From: Candidatus Zhuqueibacterota bacterium | Lineage (GTDB): Bacteria > Zhuqueibacterota > Zhuqueibacteria > Zhuqueibacterales > Zhuqueibacteraceae | NCBI GenBank assembly: GCA_022616415.1 | Contig: JAKEEU010000426.1 | Span: 1 to 64,000, forward strand | DNA: 64,000 bases | Direction: 5' to 3' | Shown: piece by piece, positions 33,784-43,062 of the stretch | How the letters are laid out: each line of letters starts with the position of its first letter | Numbering within the stretch: the first letter of the stretch is position 1 | The notes under the pieces: generated by a model | What the model saw: the letters and a program-made list of their open reading frames with translations, nothing else | What the model was told of the DNA's origin: nothing | Databases searched by the model: none | Position numbers and translations under genes: made by a program

Positions 33784-35294
33784 TTTAGATCCGTATTGCT
33801 GACAAACGCCACTTGTTTGCTGTCCGGCGACCACGACGGCACATTGATCGTGCCCTGGCCGCCATAGACGTATGCAATCACCTTGGGCTTTCCTCCTTCG
33901 AAAGGCATTAACCGGAGATAAACTTGCTTGTAAAAAGGATGATCGCCCGGCGCCACTGCCTTGGAATAGGACAGAAATATGATCCATTTTCCATCCGGAG
34001 AAATGTGGGGGAACCAGTTGTTGAATTCATCATCGGTAATCTCTTCCTGTTCGCTGCCATCCGGCTTCATCCGCCAGATTTGCATCGTTCCACCACGGAC
34101 GGAATTGAAGTAGATATATTTGCCGTCCGGCGTATATTCCGAGCCATCATCCAAGCCCGGCGCGCTGGTCAGCCGCGTTTCTTCGCCTCCCTGAGCAGAT
34201 ATTTTGTAGATGTCATAGTCGCCGTTCCGTTCTGCGGTGTAGATCAAGAATTTTCCGTCGGGTGACCAACCATGCAAGTAGGAGGGACCTTTGGCAGTGA
34301 TGCGCTGGGGTTTGCCGCCTTGCACTGGAAGCGTATAAATGATCGATTTGTTTTCATCATCCTTGCTGTGATGGCTGATGCCGAGCATCTTTCCATCGAA
34401 AGTCAAAACGTGATCATTGTTGTTGCTCGTGGCAAAATCCGTGTTGATAGCCACGGGCTTTTTTTCGGCCAGGTCGAAACGATATAACCGGCCATTGTGG
34501 TTATAGATCAAAGCCTTACCGTCCGGCGTCCAGTTGGGCGCTTGCAGGGATTCGGGTGAGCGATGGATTATTCTTCGGTTCCCGCTTTCAATGTCCAAGA
34601 CCTCCAGATTACTCCCGATGTACTCTCGATAAGGAACGAAGTTGTCGCCAGGCGGCACGATGATCCGCACGTCACGGAAAACCGCCTTCTCAATCACATC
34701 TTTATTATGCGAACAAACGAACAGCCCGACGTAGACTTCGGCGCTCAGCGCTAAATCCGCAACTTGATCAGTTACGAAGGTCTCGCCGAAAACAGCCACT
34801 GACATGATGTAGGTGTTGCCTTTTCTCTCCAGTTGAATAATATCCGCTCCTTTGACCGACGATTTCACTTCTTCGGTAGAATCTCCCTTGGCTCGCCGGA
34901 ACTGCAAAGACGTAAGGCCATCACCATGCACCGCCGCATTGACATGCGGCGAGTCTGGGTCAAGGCTGGCGCGCACGATCCAGCCGAGTTTTCGATGCGG
35001 GTCCACGCCTTGACCAATGAATTGCGCTCGCGTCCGCAGAATGAAATTCCCTTTCATGCGTTTCCACACGAGATGAAACTCGTCGCGATCGAACCACATA
35101 TTCGTGCCGGAACCTGTAATAGTATATTCCTGCTTTTCCGCATCGTAGGTTGCCGAGCCGGGGTTAATGACCTGACCGACGTCGGTTTGGCCTTCAAACA
35201 GGCCGAGGGGCTTTTGTTGTGAGAAAGATGTGGCGACCACCGATAAAATCAATGTAATGATTGCTTGCCAAGAGTTACGGGTTCGTTTTTGCAT
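33780..35294 (-). CDS. Secreted TolB-like beta-propeller protein
   Basis: A 504-aa protein with a signal peptide ('AIITLILSVVATSFSQ'). Residues about 30-215 form a LamG/DUF1349-like beta-sandwich ('FHLVWKRMKGNFILRTRAQF'). From about 225 onward come repeated WD40-like/PD40 propeller blades: 'APNWTPDGKALIYN', 'LHGWSPDGKFLIYTAERNGDYDIYKI', 'GSEYTPDGKYIYFNS', 'FPHISPDGKWIIFLS' and 'VPSWSPDSKQVAFVS'. Such proteins are often annotated as TolB family or biopolymer transporter proteins. The role is probably periplasmic binding of carbohydrate or protein. Translation is coupled to the downstream rhamnosidase by an ATGA overlap. Confidence 0.87.
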   Translation of the reverse strand: MQKRTRNSWQAIITLILSVVATSFSQQKPLGLFEGQTDVGQVINPGSATYDAEKQEYTITGSGTNMWFDRDEFHLVWKRMKGNFILRTRAQFIGQGVDPHRKLGWIVRASLDPDSPHVNAAVHGDGLTSLQFRRAKGDSTEEVKSSVKGADIIQLERKGNTYIMSVAVFGETFVTDQVADLALSAEVYVGLFVCSHNKDVIEKAVFRDVRIIVPPGDNFVPYREYIGSNLEVLDIESGNRRIIHRSPESLQAPNWTPDGKALIYNHNGRLYRFDLAEKKPVAINTDFATSNNNDHVLTFDGKMLGISHHSKDDENKSIIYTLPVQGGKPQRITAKGPSYLHGWSPDGKFLIYTAERNGDYDIYKISAQGGEETRLTSAPGLDDGSEYTPDGKYIYFNSVRGGTMQIWRMKPDGSEQEEITDDEFNNWFPHISPDGKWIIFLSYSKAVAPGDHPFYKQVYLRLMPFEGGKPKVIAYVYGGQGTINVPSWSPDSKQVAFVSNTDLK

Positions 35295-35459
35295 GGCGAT
35301 TAACCAAAGCTAACGGTTTTTTTATGATGTCCAAATCATCCCACTTATCTTGCCAGCACTAATTCCCTTAATATGGCCGCTTGAATTAATGGCAAAAGAT
35401 ATGACGGTCTTGTTCATCACGCGGCTTGTTGCCAACTTTGGCCGTCATTCAAAGTCGCA

Positions 35460-35618
35460 TTACGGTTTTTTCTCCTGCGGCCTCCACATATCAGCATCCG
35501 TCAAACCACATTCTTCGGCCATCGCGATACAATAAGACAGTTTGCCTAAATCGTCGGCGCCGGCGTTGTTGGTGCCGAAGGTGAATTTGACGCTGGCGGC
35601 TTTGGCGCGTTTGATGAG
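35460..35618 (-). pseudogene. C-terminal remnant of a PHP/amidohydrolase-like protein
   Basis: A minus-strand frame of about 52 residues ('LIKRAKAASVKFTFGTNN', 'DDLGKLSYCIAMAEECGLTD', 'MWRPQEKKP', stop at 35460-35462) reads like the C-terminal end of a metal-dependent TIM-barrel hydrolase of the PHP or amidohydrolase type. It begins straight after an in-frame stop, 3 nt beyond the stop of the CRTAC1 gene, without start or ribosome binding site. The 5' part appears to have been replaced by the CRTAC1 gene. Confidence 0.6.
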
Positions 35619-35621
35619 TCA

Positions 35622-37418
35622 TTATCTATTCACCGCCACCGCCTGTGACTTGGGATAATCAACCAACTCATTAGAGCCTTCGATGAGAAACACCTCGCGA
35701 TCAGCTTTAATATTCGCGAAATGATCAACGTGTCCATGCAACCAATATACGATCAGCGAGTCAGCTTGCGTTGCTTGCCCCAAACCAAAGGCGGCGACTT
35801 TCTCGGAGCTTGCCAAGAAACTCGATCCGGTGCGGATACGACGCTCCATGCGCAGCGTATCTACGATGGCGACGAGGCGCGTGCCAATTCCATCACGGTT
35901 GCCCGTCCGGCCTTCAATATGCACGCGCAGAAAATGGTTGCCATTATTCAGCTCATTGCGCCACAAATGAACCGGGCCACCGTTCTCAGTAACAAAAATA
36001 TCGACATCGCCGTCGCGATCATAGTCTGCATACGCGGCGCCGCGACCGACGATGGGTTGCGCTAAAATACCGCCAATGTTTGGCGCTTCATCCGTAAAAA
36101 ATCCGTCGCCGTTGTTGACAAAAAGATGCGGCGGCTCCCGGTAAGTGATGCCATCCTGCGTGATTTCAATATCTTCTTGCACATGGCCATTCGCTGCAAA
36201 AAGATCGAGATCACCGTCGAAGTCGAAATCAAAGAGAAACAAGCCGAATGTCAAGGTCAAGAGGCTTGGGCGACCGATTTTGGCGACCGCGGCACGATCG
36301 GTGAAGAGATCATTGCCGATATACCGATAAGCGGCGATCATCTCCTTGGAGAAATTGCCAATAAAGATGGTTTCCTGTCCGGTGTGATCCACGACGCCGG
36401 CATCGATGCCCATGCCGGCACGAGCGCGGCCATTCTCATCATAAGCGACGCCGCTCATCGCTGCGCTTTCGGAAAACGTGCCGTTGCCGTTGTTCTTGTA
36501 GAGCAAATTGCGCTGCGTGTCATTTGAAACCACGAGGTCGGGCCAGCCGTCGCGATTGAAGTCGAATTCGGTGATCCCCAAAGTTTTCCCCGGCGAGTTC
36601 AGAAAACCGGCGGCCTGAGTTTGGTCGGTGAAAGTGCCGTCGCCATTGTTGTGGTAGAAGCGCCCTGGAATGCCTTTGTAGAGTTCAGGCGTGCAATAAC
36701 TCTTTGTCTTGCCGTCGAGCGTACACCACAAATCTTTTTCCGGCGACCACTCGACGTAGTTGCCGACGTAGAGATCGAGCCAGCCGTCACGGTCGGCATC
36801 GAAAAAGATGGCGGAGCTGCTCCACACCGGCCCACCAGTGACGCCCGCGGCTTCGGCGATTTCCGTGAATTTGCCGTTGTCGTTGCGAAAGAACATATTC
36901 TCATACAACGTGGTAAAATAAAAATCCTCGTCGCCGTCGTTATCAAAATCCGCCGCGGCAATGCCAAAGCCGTAAGCCGATAAATCCCCTAAGCCGGTTT
37001 CTTGCGTCACGTTCGTAAAAGTTTGATCGCCGTTGTTGCGATAAAGCCAGAGCGCCGGAACTTTTTTCTCTTTTTCTTTCGGCCAAGCGCCTCCGCCGAC
37101 GAGCAAAATATCCGTCCAGCCATCGCCATTGTAATCGATAAAGCCGCCGCCTGAGCCCATGGACTCCGGAAACCATTTATCACCGACGGCGCCCGTCACA
37201 TGCCGAAATTCACTGAGTCCCGTTGATGCCGCGGTCTCGGTAAAACCCGAGGTCGCAGTGTTTGTGTCCTTGGATTTGGTTTTTGGCTGTTCGGCCGTTC
37301 CCGAGTCACGACAGCCCAGCCAGCCGGCGGCAAGAAAAACCATACATATCTGGAGAAAGTGGCGCCACGGAGCCTGAAGAACTTTATACGGGAAAATTAG
37401 TGTAGGTTCCAGCTTCAT
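35622..37418 (-). CDS. CRTAC1-like ASPIC/UnbV lipoprotein with FG-GAP propeller
   Basis: A 598-aa predicted lipoprotein ('FLAAGWLGC' lipobox). The body is a beta-propeller of FG-GAP/VCBS repeats with calcium-binding loops: 'FIDYNGDGWTDILLVGG', 'AADFDNDGDEDFYFTTL', 'FFDADRDGWLDLYVGNY', 'EFDFNRDGWPDLVVSND', 'LFDFDFDGDLDLFAANGH' and 'YADYDRDGDVDIFVTENG'. The C-terminus is an ASPIC/UnbV domain ('RTGSSFLASSEKVAAFGLG'). Function is unknown; bacterial members are surface or periplasmic, often beside TPR proteins. It is closest to the paralogue at 50117-51841 (shared 'LDGKTKSYCTPELY'). A CTTTGC-TTC-GCAAAG hairpin lies just upstream of its start. Confidence 0.9.
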   Translation of the reverse strand: MKLEPTLIFPYKVLQAPWRHFLQICMVFLAAGWLGCRDSGTAEQPKTKSKDTNTATSGFTETAASTGLSEFRHVTGAVGDKWFPESMGSGGGFIDYNGDGWTDILLVGGGAWPKEKEKKVPALWLYRNNGDQTFTNVTQETGLGDLSAYGFGIAAADFDNDGDEDFYFTTLYENMFFRNDNGKFTEIAEAAGVTGGPVWSSSAIFFDADRDGWLDLYVGNYVEWSPEKDLWCTLDGKTKSYCTPELYKGIPGRFYHNNGDGTFTDQTQAAGFLNSPGKTLGITEFDFNRDGWPDLVVSNDTQRNLLYKNNGNGTFSESAAMSGVAYDENGRARAGMGIDAGVVDHTGQETIFIGNFSKEMIAAYRYIGNDLFTDRAAVAKIGRPSLLTLTFGLFLFDFDFDGDLDLFAANGHVQEDIEITQDGITYREPPHLFVNNGDGFFTDEAPNIGGILAQPIVGRGAAYADYDRDGDVDIFVTENGGPVHLWRNELNNGNHFLRVHIEGRTGNRDGIGTRLVAIVDTLRMERRIRTGSSFLASSEKVAAFGLGQATQADSLIVYWLHGHVDHFANIKADREVFLIEGSNELVDYPKSQAVAVNR

Positions 37419-37555
37419 TTTGGCCTTTGCGAAGCAAAGTTAAGAAAAAATTCTAAACTTTAGCCCTTAATTTGATGCGCCGTACTGTGTCGTCTGCGGA
37501 TGAAATGTTCGCCACGAATGCCAGAACTCCTGGAATGCGATGTTCGTAACGCGAC

Positions 37556-38155
37556 TTATATCCGCCTACTGAAGGCAATAATAGGCTCCTTGTACTCACG
37601 TGCTGAGCGGCCCCAAACCCACTGGTTGTAACCGACTTCAAACATCAGGCCCGTTGTCTGCCCAATATCAACGAGCAGCGAAACGCCGAGGCGGCCCATG
37701 CTGGCGTCATTGAAGTTCTGAATGCCGCCTGGTGTAAAACCAAACCGATCTTCCGGCTTGCGAGGGCTGTCATTGCCCAGGCTGAATACCCAAAGCGAGC
37801 TCCCCTTGATGCGCAGACTTTTCCACGGCAAGCCATAACCAGCTTCGGCGAGGAACGGAGTCTGGTTGGCGGGCGCGCCTTCACGCCAGGTAAATCCGAC
37901 TTCGGCATTTGCCCAGCCACGGTTCGGCAGCGAACGACCGATTGGATAAGTCCCTTCCTTAAAACAGTATTTCAAGCTTACCCAGGCATCTGACAAACCG
38001 GTGTTACGTTCCATGTCACCTTTCGGCCCTTCAAAGCCGTCCAGGTAGGTGATGAGAAAACTGGCGCACAGCCTGGGCGCCAGCCCGATATCGGCGGTGG
38101 TGTAGTAGTAACGAAAATCATGCAGGGAGCTTCGCGGGGTAGTTTTGCCAACCAC
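37556..38155 (-). CDS. C-terminal part of a putative outer-membrane beta-barrel
   Basis: A 199-codon frame with an amphipathic, aromatic-rich beta pattern: 'YYYTTADIGLAPRLCASFLI', 'NTGLSDAWVSLKYCF', 'NAEVGFTWREG', 'FLAEAGYGLPW' and 'LMFEVGYNQWVWGRSAREY'. It resembles the C-terminal two thirds of outer-membrane proteins of the transporter/XagA-like type. No signal peptide is present and the start would be a GTG without a ribosome binding site. It is probably a 5'-truncated gene. It sits between CRTAC1 and ThuA-HEAT genes on the same strand. Confidence 0.5.
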   Translation of the reverse strand: MVGKTTPRSSLHDFRYYYTTADIGLAPRLCASFLITYLDGFEGPKGDMERNTGLSDAWVSLKYCFKEGTYPIGRSLPNRGWANAEVGFTWREGAPANQTPFLAEAGYGLPWKSLRIKGSSLWVFSLGNDSPRKPEDRFGFTPGGIQNFNDASMGRLGVSLLVDIGQTTGLMFEVGYNQWVWGRSAREYKEPIIAFSRRI

Positions 38156-38245
38156 TTTTTCTTCTCTTCGGGGTTAATTAGGATTGTGGTTTTTTGATAA
38201 ATAAAATAAATTTTCGAGGCTTGTTTTGCAAGTTATTTTTTCACT

Positions 38246-41200
38246 TCAGTTCATTGCACTCACTTGCTCGAACAACGCCGTTTTCACACCATGCACCTTG
38301 CTGCCATCCAAATTCCGCAGGCGGACGCAAGCACCCCAGCCCCCTGTCCCTTGGATGATTTTCAACAGGAGCGGATTCCAGCCTTGGCGCAAGGTGATTT
38401 CGATAATATCATCGCCCGGCGTAACACCGCGGCTGGCATTATTGGCGTGCACCAATTCGCCATTCAACCAGACTTTGACGCCATCATCGCTCCCCAATTC
38501 CATTTTGACGCGCTGTTCGTTATCCGACCAAAGGCGATTTTGCAGGTATGCCACACGATTCTCTCCTCCCAAAACTTTGTCGAGTTGCAGAAACCACGGA
38601 GCTTCTTTGATGGTGCTGGCGGGCATAACTTGCCATTTGATATTCGATTGTCCAGTTTGCTCCGGCGGAAACGCATATTCAAAAAGATTAACTTCGCTAT
38701 TGATGTACGGCCCGGAAACCAACCACGCCGTCATGTAATCTTCGAAGCGATCAATTTGCTCAATCAAAGCACGAGCTTCCAGCGCGTGCGCCATGGTGTC
38801 GTTTTTCGCGTTTTGCAAAACTTGCTGCAGAATCGTTTTAGTTTCAACCGGATGAACGCCGCTCACGGCGGCGGCAATTTTCACGGCGGCAACCGCGGCA
38901 TCCGGCCGCAGCGTTTCGTTTTTCATGTAGGCCGCCGCCGCCGCCAACGCGCTCAGCGCTCTGACCTCAGCGAGCCATCCCAAAACCATTTTCTGCTCAA
39001 TCGAATTGGCCGCCAATTCCATCGCGCGCCGGAATTTGCTGACGGTGTCTTCGGAAGGAAGATCGCTTTCAAAGCGCAACAAGCGAACGAAGCCGCGCAG
39101 CGCCAGAATCTGGTGAATATTATGCTTGGATTTTTCGGCGATGACAAGAAGATTCTTGCTCGGTTCAGCGGTGGGCCATTCGGAAAGGCCGCGAATCGCC
39201 GCGGTTTTGACATTGGCCGAAGTGTCATTGAGCGCCGCGAGCAGAATCGGCAAAGCCGCCCGGTCGCCGATGCCGCCTAAAACTTGCAGCAAAGATTCGC
39301 GCACTTCGGAATTCGTTCCGGCAGGAAATTTTTCAAGACGGGCCCTCACCAGGGCGCTGTTGCGCTTCTCCGGCGGCGCTTTCAGCGCCACCGCAACCAC
39401 TGTTTTCTCCAGTTCACTGCGTTCGGAGGGGTTTGGCGCATTCACCAACAGCTCAACGAGATCGGGCAAATGCTGCTCATTCGCAACCGTCTTCAGAGCG
39501 TGAGTGGATTCCAATCGCACTTGAGATTCGGGGGACTTTGCTGTTTGCAAAAGTAGCGGAGTGGCAGCGCTAATACGACGCTGATTGACCGCGAGAATCA
39601 ATTCAACTTTGAGATCTGGCACCGCGTTGGCTATGTTTGAAACAATCGTCTCGTCGATGTTCGGACCGGCTAGGCGATAGAGGCTCTTGCGAGCCATTGT
39701 CGCTTCGGCGCTCTTGCCGGCGGCAATTTTTGCCAGGAGTGGCACGGTTGTTTCATCGCCAATTTTGCCGAGCGCTTGCAATGCTGCGGCGCGAACTTCC
39801 GCATGCTCGCTTTGCGTTGCCGCCATCGCTGCTTGTCGCACCTCCGCATCCCGCCGTTCGGTTAATGAAGTCAGCAATTGCACTTGACTCATTGGCGCGA
39901 AGTTAGGCAAGGCTTGCGCAATTCCGGCAATGCTTTCTTTGGCAGGAATTTCATTCACTAAATTGGCGGCGAGAACTTGCGTTGCCGCATCGAAATTTAT
40001 CAACAGACCCAGAATAAATTCGCTGACGTTTTCGCCCCGCGCACGAACCATGCCGCGCATGGCGGCATAACGAATCGGCTCGGTGAATTGCGGTGCGTTC
40101 AATTGCGCGTAGATGAGCAACGCCTGGTCTTTCCCGCCTTGTTGCAAGAACATGTCAGCGCAATTCAAATAAGCATTGCACACCAACGCCTTCAATTCGC
40201 CGGAAGTTTTGTCCTTGGCCGCCGCCAAAGTTTGAGCAGCTTTTTTTCCGCCAATCTTTCCCAGCGCGGTGATCGCTGCGGCGGCCGTCAACGGATCGGA
40301 ATTTTCAACCAGCTTGCTGAGATCGGTAACTGCTTTGGCATCGCGGCGCTGTCCGATGGTGTTGATGATGCCAATTCTGATTTTGCCGGTGGTTTGAGAT
40401 AATGTTTTGCGGAGCGCCTTGTCAACGGCGGGATCGGGAATGCGCTCGAGCGCAAAACGCGCCATATCAGAGGTGGTGGAATCTTGTAACATTTTTGCCA
40501 GCGCGGGCACGGATTCTTTCGAGCCAATGCGGCTGAGCCGTTCACAAATAAACTGTTTGCCCGCGAGCGTCGCGTTGCTCGATAGAATTTGCAAAAGGCG
40601 TTTTTCATTCTGCTGTTGCAATTTCGGTGAAACCGCCGCGAGGCGAAAGTATTCCGTTAAGTTCATCAATGGTTCGCGGCTCTCGCCATACTCATACACG
40701 GCGATTTTCTCGAAAAGCGGATTGAGCTCATCGGGTGCAAAAGACGTTTCCACCTCAAATGGCAGCGGCGTGGTATCAACCGGCAAGTCGCCGAGCGCGA
40801 ATTGAATGCCGTCGAGGTAATGCGGCAAAATCGCGGGATTCCAATACACCGAATGATTGTGGCCGAACGAGCTGTAAAAGACGCGGCCATTGCCGAAGCG
40901 GCGCACCCAACTGATCGGCATATCGCGATCGCCGAAACGCACGCCCTCGGCAGCGCGATTGGTTTTGTCCGCCATATCGAGCGCCACCAGAACACGGCAG
41001 TTTTGGCGCAAGCTGCGCTGGCGAATGCGATAAATCTCATCGCTGATCTGAAAATTTTTGCCGTGAAATGCGGCGGTGAGAGGATGCGTGGGATCGGCAA
41101 TTTTGATGGCCCACGTGCCGTTGGCATGCCAGGGATGTCCCTCAAAATGCCCGCCCATCATGTCCGCTGCCTCGGGCCAATTATAAAAATTATCGGTGGC

Positions 41201-41614
41201 GGCATGAATGCCGACCATACCTTTTCCGCTCTTGACAAACTCCATCAAACTCTGGCGCAACGAAAGATCCTCAAACGCCAGTTCGCTGGTGTTGACCAAA
41301 AGCACCGCATCAAATTGCTTCAGGTTTTCCGGCGCAAAAACCGCCATGTCCTCGCTCTGCATGGTGGTGAACGCGCCGGTCTGTTTTCCCATCAACTCCA
41401 TCGCTTTCGCCGCATACGGAATCGAGCTGTGCTTGTAGCCCTCGGCGCGGGTGAAAATCAAAAGTTTTCTTGTTTGCTTGGGCTGTGCCGATGCTCGTTG
41501 GGGAATGGCTTGCTCAATTTTATGGACATCTTCGGGAGGAATCTGTGCGGGCACAAGGCTCGGCAGGAGCATAAGATTCCAGATGGCAAGAAGGAGTTTT
41601 TTTCCGGGGTTCAT
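38246..41614 (-). CDS. ThuA-domain protein with HEAT-repeat array
   Basis: About 1122 aa, exported ('LLLAIWNLMLLPSLVPAQ'). Residues about 50-285 are a ThuA (trehalose-utilization, class I GATase-like) domain: 'RKLLIFTRAEGYKHSSIPYA', 'FDAVLLVNTSELAF', 'GKGMVGIHAATDNFYNWPE' and 'WVRRFGNGRVFYSSFGHN'. It is followed by some 600 residues of HEAT/PBS-lyase-type repeats ('AAAAITALGKIGGKKAAQTL', 'VRAAALQALGKIGDETTVPLL'). The C-terminal beta-sandwich has 'SDDGVKVWLNGELVHANNAS' and 'GWNPLLLKI'. The combination is common in planctomycete-like carbohydrate loci. It lies 41 nt downstream of a Gfo/Idh/MocA oxidoreductase and near a DUF1080 hydrolase, suggesting sugar-derivative breakdown. ATG 41614 is chosen over GTG 41617. 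Confidence 0.88.
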   Translation of the reverse strand: MNPGKKLLLAIWNLMLLPSLVPAQIPPEDVHKIEQAIPQRASAQPKQTRKLLIFTRAEGYKHSSIPYAAKAMELMGKQTGAFTTMQSEDMAVFAPENLKQFDAVLLVNTSELAFEDLSLRQSLMEFVKSGKGMVGIHAATDNFYNWPEAADMMGGHFEGHPWHANGTWAIKIADPTHPLTAAFHGKNFQISDEIYRIRQRSLRQNCRVLVALDMADKTNRAAEGVRFGDRDMPISWVRRFGNGRVFYSSFGHNHSVYWNPAILPHYLDGIQFALGDLPVDTTPLPFEVETSFAPDELNPLFEKIAVYEYGESREPLMNLTEYFRLAAVSPKLQQQNEKRLLQILSSNATLAGKQFICERLSRIGSKESVPALAKMLQDSTTSDMARFALERIPDPAVDKALRKTLSQTTGKIRIGIINTIGQRRDAKAVTDLSKLVENSDPLTAAAAITALGKIGGKKAAQTLAAAKDKTSGELKALVCNAYLNCADMFLQQGGKDQALLIYAQLNAPQFTEPIRYAAMRGMVRARGENVSEFILGLLINFDAATQVLAANLVNEIPAKESIAGIAQALPNFAPMSQVQLLTSLTERRDAEVRQAAMAATQSEHAEVRAAALQALGKIGDETTVPLLAKIAAGKSAEATMARKSLYRLAGPNIDETIVSNIANAVPDLKVELILAVNQRRISAATPLLLQTAKSPESQVRLESTHALKTVANEQHLPDLVELLVNAPNPSERSELEKTVVAVALKAPPEKRNSALVRARLEKFPAGTNSEVRESLLQVLGGIGDRAALPILLAALNDTSANVKTAAIRGLSEWPTAEPSKNLLVIAEKSKHNIHQILALRGFVRLLRFESDLPSEDTVSKFRRAMELAANSIEQKMVLGWLAEVRALSALAAAAAYMKNETLRPDAAVAAVKIAAAVSGVHPVETKTILQQVLQNAKNDTMAHALEARALIEQIDRFEDYMTAWLVSGPYINSEVNLFEYAFPPEQTGQSNIKWQVMPASTIKEAPWFLQLDKVLGGENRVAYLQNRLWSDNEQRVKMELGSDDGVKVWLNGELVHANNASRGVTPGDDIIEITLRQGWNPLLLKIIQGTGGWGACVRLRNLDGSKVHGVKTALFEQVSAMN

Positions 41615-41655
41615 CACATTCAGCTCACTTCATCAGTCGGACTTCGCTTGATTAC

Positions 41656-42945
41656 TCACACACTCCACGGGCTCCGCATCGGCCTCGACAACATACGGTC
41701 AGCCTCAGGATCATTGACAAAGCGCTCTGCTTTAAGATTCCATCGCACTTTCCGCCCCAGCTTTATCGCAACCAAACCAAGATGGCCGATCATAATCGAA
41801 TGGTGCGCGACTTCCGCCGGTGTGGCGGTTTTGGCGCGGCTGCGAACACAATCAAGAAAATTTCCAACGTGATCCGTGCTCTCGTAAAGATGAATCTCAT
41901 TCGGGCCGATAACGGATTTCAAGATTGATCTGGGATGGGCTTCGATGCCGGAGCGATCGATATAGAGCCAACCCTCACTGCCAAGAAAATGCGTGCCCAT
42001 GCCTTTGGGTTGTTGCTTTTCATCCGCCACGATCAGTGTGAAGCCTTCAGCGTATTTGCACTCGAAGTAATAAGATTCCGCCGTATCGAAAAGGCCGTCC
42101 TCCGCTTTCGGAAAAACACCTTTGCCTTCGATTTCGACGGGCGCGGAAGATTCGGTGTTCATGCCCCAATTGGCAATGTCGCAATGATGGCCGGCCCAGT
42201 CGGTGATCTGCCCGCCGGAATAGTCGCTGATCCAGCGAAAGTTATAGTGGCATCGACTCGGATTATACGGCGTCCATGGCGCCGGGCCAAGCCATAAGTC
42301 GTAATCAAAGCCGGCGGGAACCGGCGCTGGTTGCTGGCCGCGATGGTCAATCTCATTGCCTTGCGGCAGTCCGACTCTCACCGTATGAACTTCGCCGAGG
42401 CGACCGTTGCGCACCAGCTCGCAGGCAAAACGAAAATTGCGTTGCGAGCGCTGCCAGCTTCCGGTTTGCCAAACGACGCCGTATCGTTGCACGGCGTCGA
42501 CAATGGCGCGGCCTTCGGCAAGGGTATAGGCCAGCGGTTTCTCGCCGTAAATATCTTTGCGCGCGCGCGCGGCGGCCACGGCAATGAGGCCATGCCAATG
42601 ATCCGGCGTCGCGATCATCACGGCATCGATGTCATCTCGCGCCAGCAATTCGTGAAAATCATTGTAGGCGGCGCAATCCTGATTGCCGTAAGTTTTATTA
42701 ACCACAGCGCGCGCCTCGTGGCGATGCTCGGTATCCACGTCACAAACCGCGAGCACTTGCGCATTCGGATTGCCGAGGAAGCTTTTCATATTCGCCGTGC
42801 CCATGCCGCCGACCCCGATGCAGCCGATGGTGATGCGGTTGCTTGGCGCGACCGTACCGTTTCTACCCAACACGGAGGTGGGAATAAAATACGGCGCAGC
42901 CATGGCAGCACCGAAAGCGCTTTTTAGAAATTGACGGCGGTTCAT
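41656..42945 (-). CDS. Gfo/Idh/MocA-family oxidoreductase with Tat-like signal
   Basis: About 429 aa. The N-terminus 'MNRRQFLKSAFGAAMAAPYF' is a Tat-type signal (twin Arg, FLK). The NAD(P)-binding Rossmann fold has 'IGCIGVGGMGTANM' followed by 'LAVCDVD', and the family hallmark 'GEKPLAYTLAEGRAIV' contains the conserved EKP. The C-terminal domain has 'GHHCDIANWGM'. Such secreted, cofactor-retaining oxidoreductases act on sugars or glycosides. I start at ATG 42945 so that the twin-arginine signal is N-terminal; upstream ATGs at 42954 and 42972 are in frame. The neighbouring ThuA and DUF1080 genes support a role in oxidising and cleaving (keto-)glycosides. Confidence 0.92.
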   Translation of the reverse strand: MNRRQFLKSAFGAAMAAPYFIPTSVLGRNGTVAPSNRITIGCIGVGGMGTANMKSFLGNPNAQVLAVCDVDTEHRHEARAVVNKTYGNQDCAAYNDFHELLARDDIDAVMIATPDHWHGLIAVAAARARKDIYGEKPLAYTLAEGRAIVDAVQRYGVVWQTGSWQRSQRNFRFACELVRNGRLGEVHTVRVGLPQGNEIDHRGQQPAPVPAGFDYDLWLGPAPWTPYNPSRCHYNFRWISDYSGGQITDWAGHHCDIANWGMNTESSAPVEIEGKGVFPKAEDGLFDTAESYYFECKYAEGFTLIVADEKQQPKGMGTHFLGSEGWLYIDRSGIEAHPRSILKSVIGPNEIHLYESTDHVGNFLDCVRSRAKTATPAEVAHHSIMIGHLGLVAIKLGRKVRWNLKAERFVNDPEADRMLSRPMRSPWSV

Positions 42946-42976
42946 GATGATCATGCCATTAGCAATGTGCATGTTT

Positions 42977-43013
42977 TCTTTGCGAGCCTTTGCGTCTGCG
43001 TCTTTGCGTGAGA
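42977..43013. repeat. CGCAAAG heptad repeat
   Basis: On the minus strand CGCAAAG recurs three times with ACGCAG and GCT spacers (TCACGCAAAGACGCAGACGC, then AAAGGCTCGCAAAG). It lies between the TPR gene stop and the oxidoreductase start. It is the same kind of heptad element as at 54048-54117. Confidence 0.75.
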
Positions 43014-43062
43014 TTTTTTTTGCTTTTTTGAAAAGTTAGCGACATTAGGCAAGATGCCAGCG

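Noticed and set aside
33784..33987. Longer N-terminus for the rhamnosidase
   Set aside because: It lies entirely inside the upstream propeller gene; the ATGA overlap and signal sequence support 33783.
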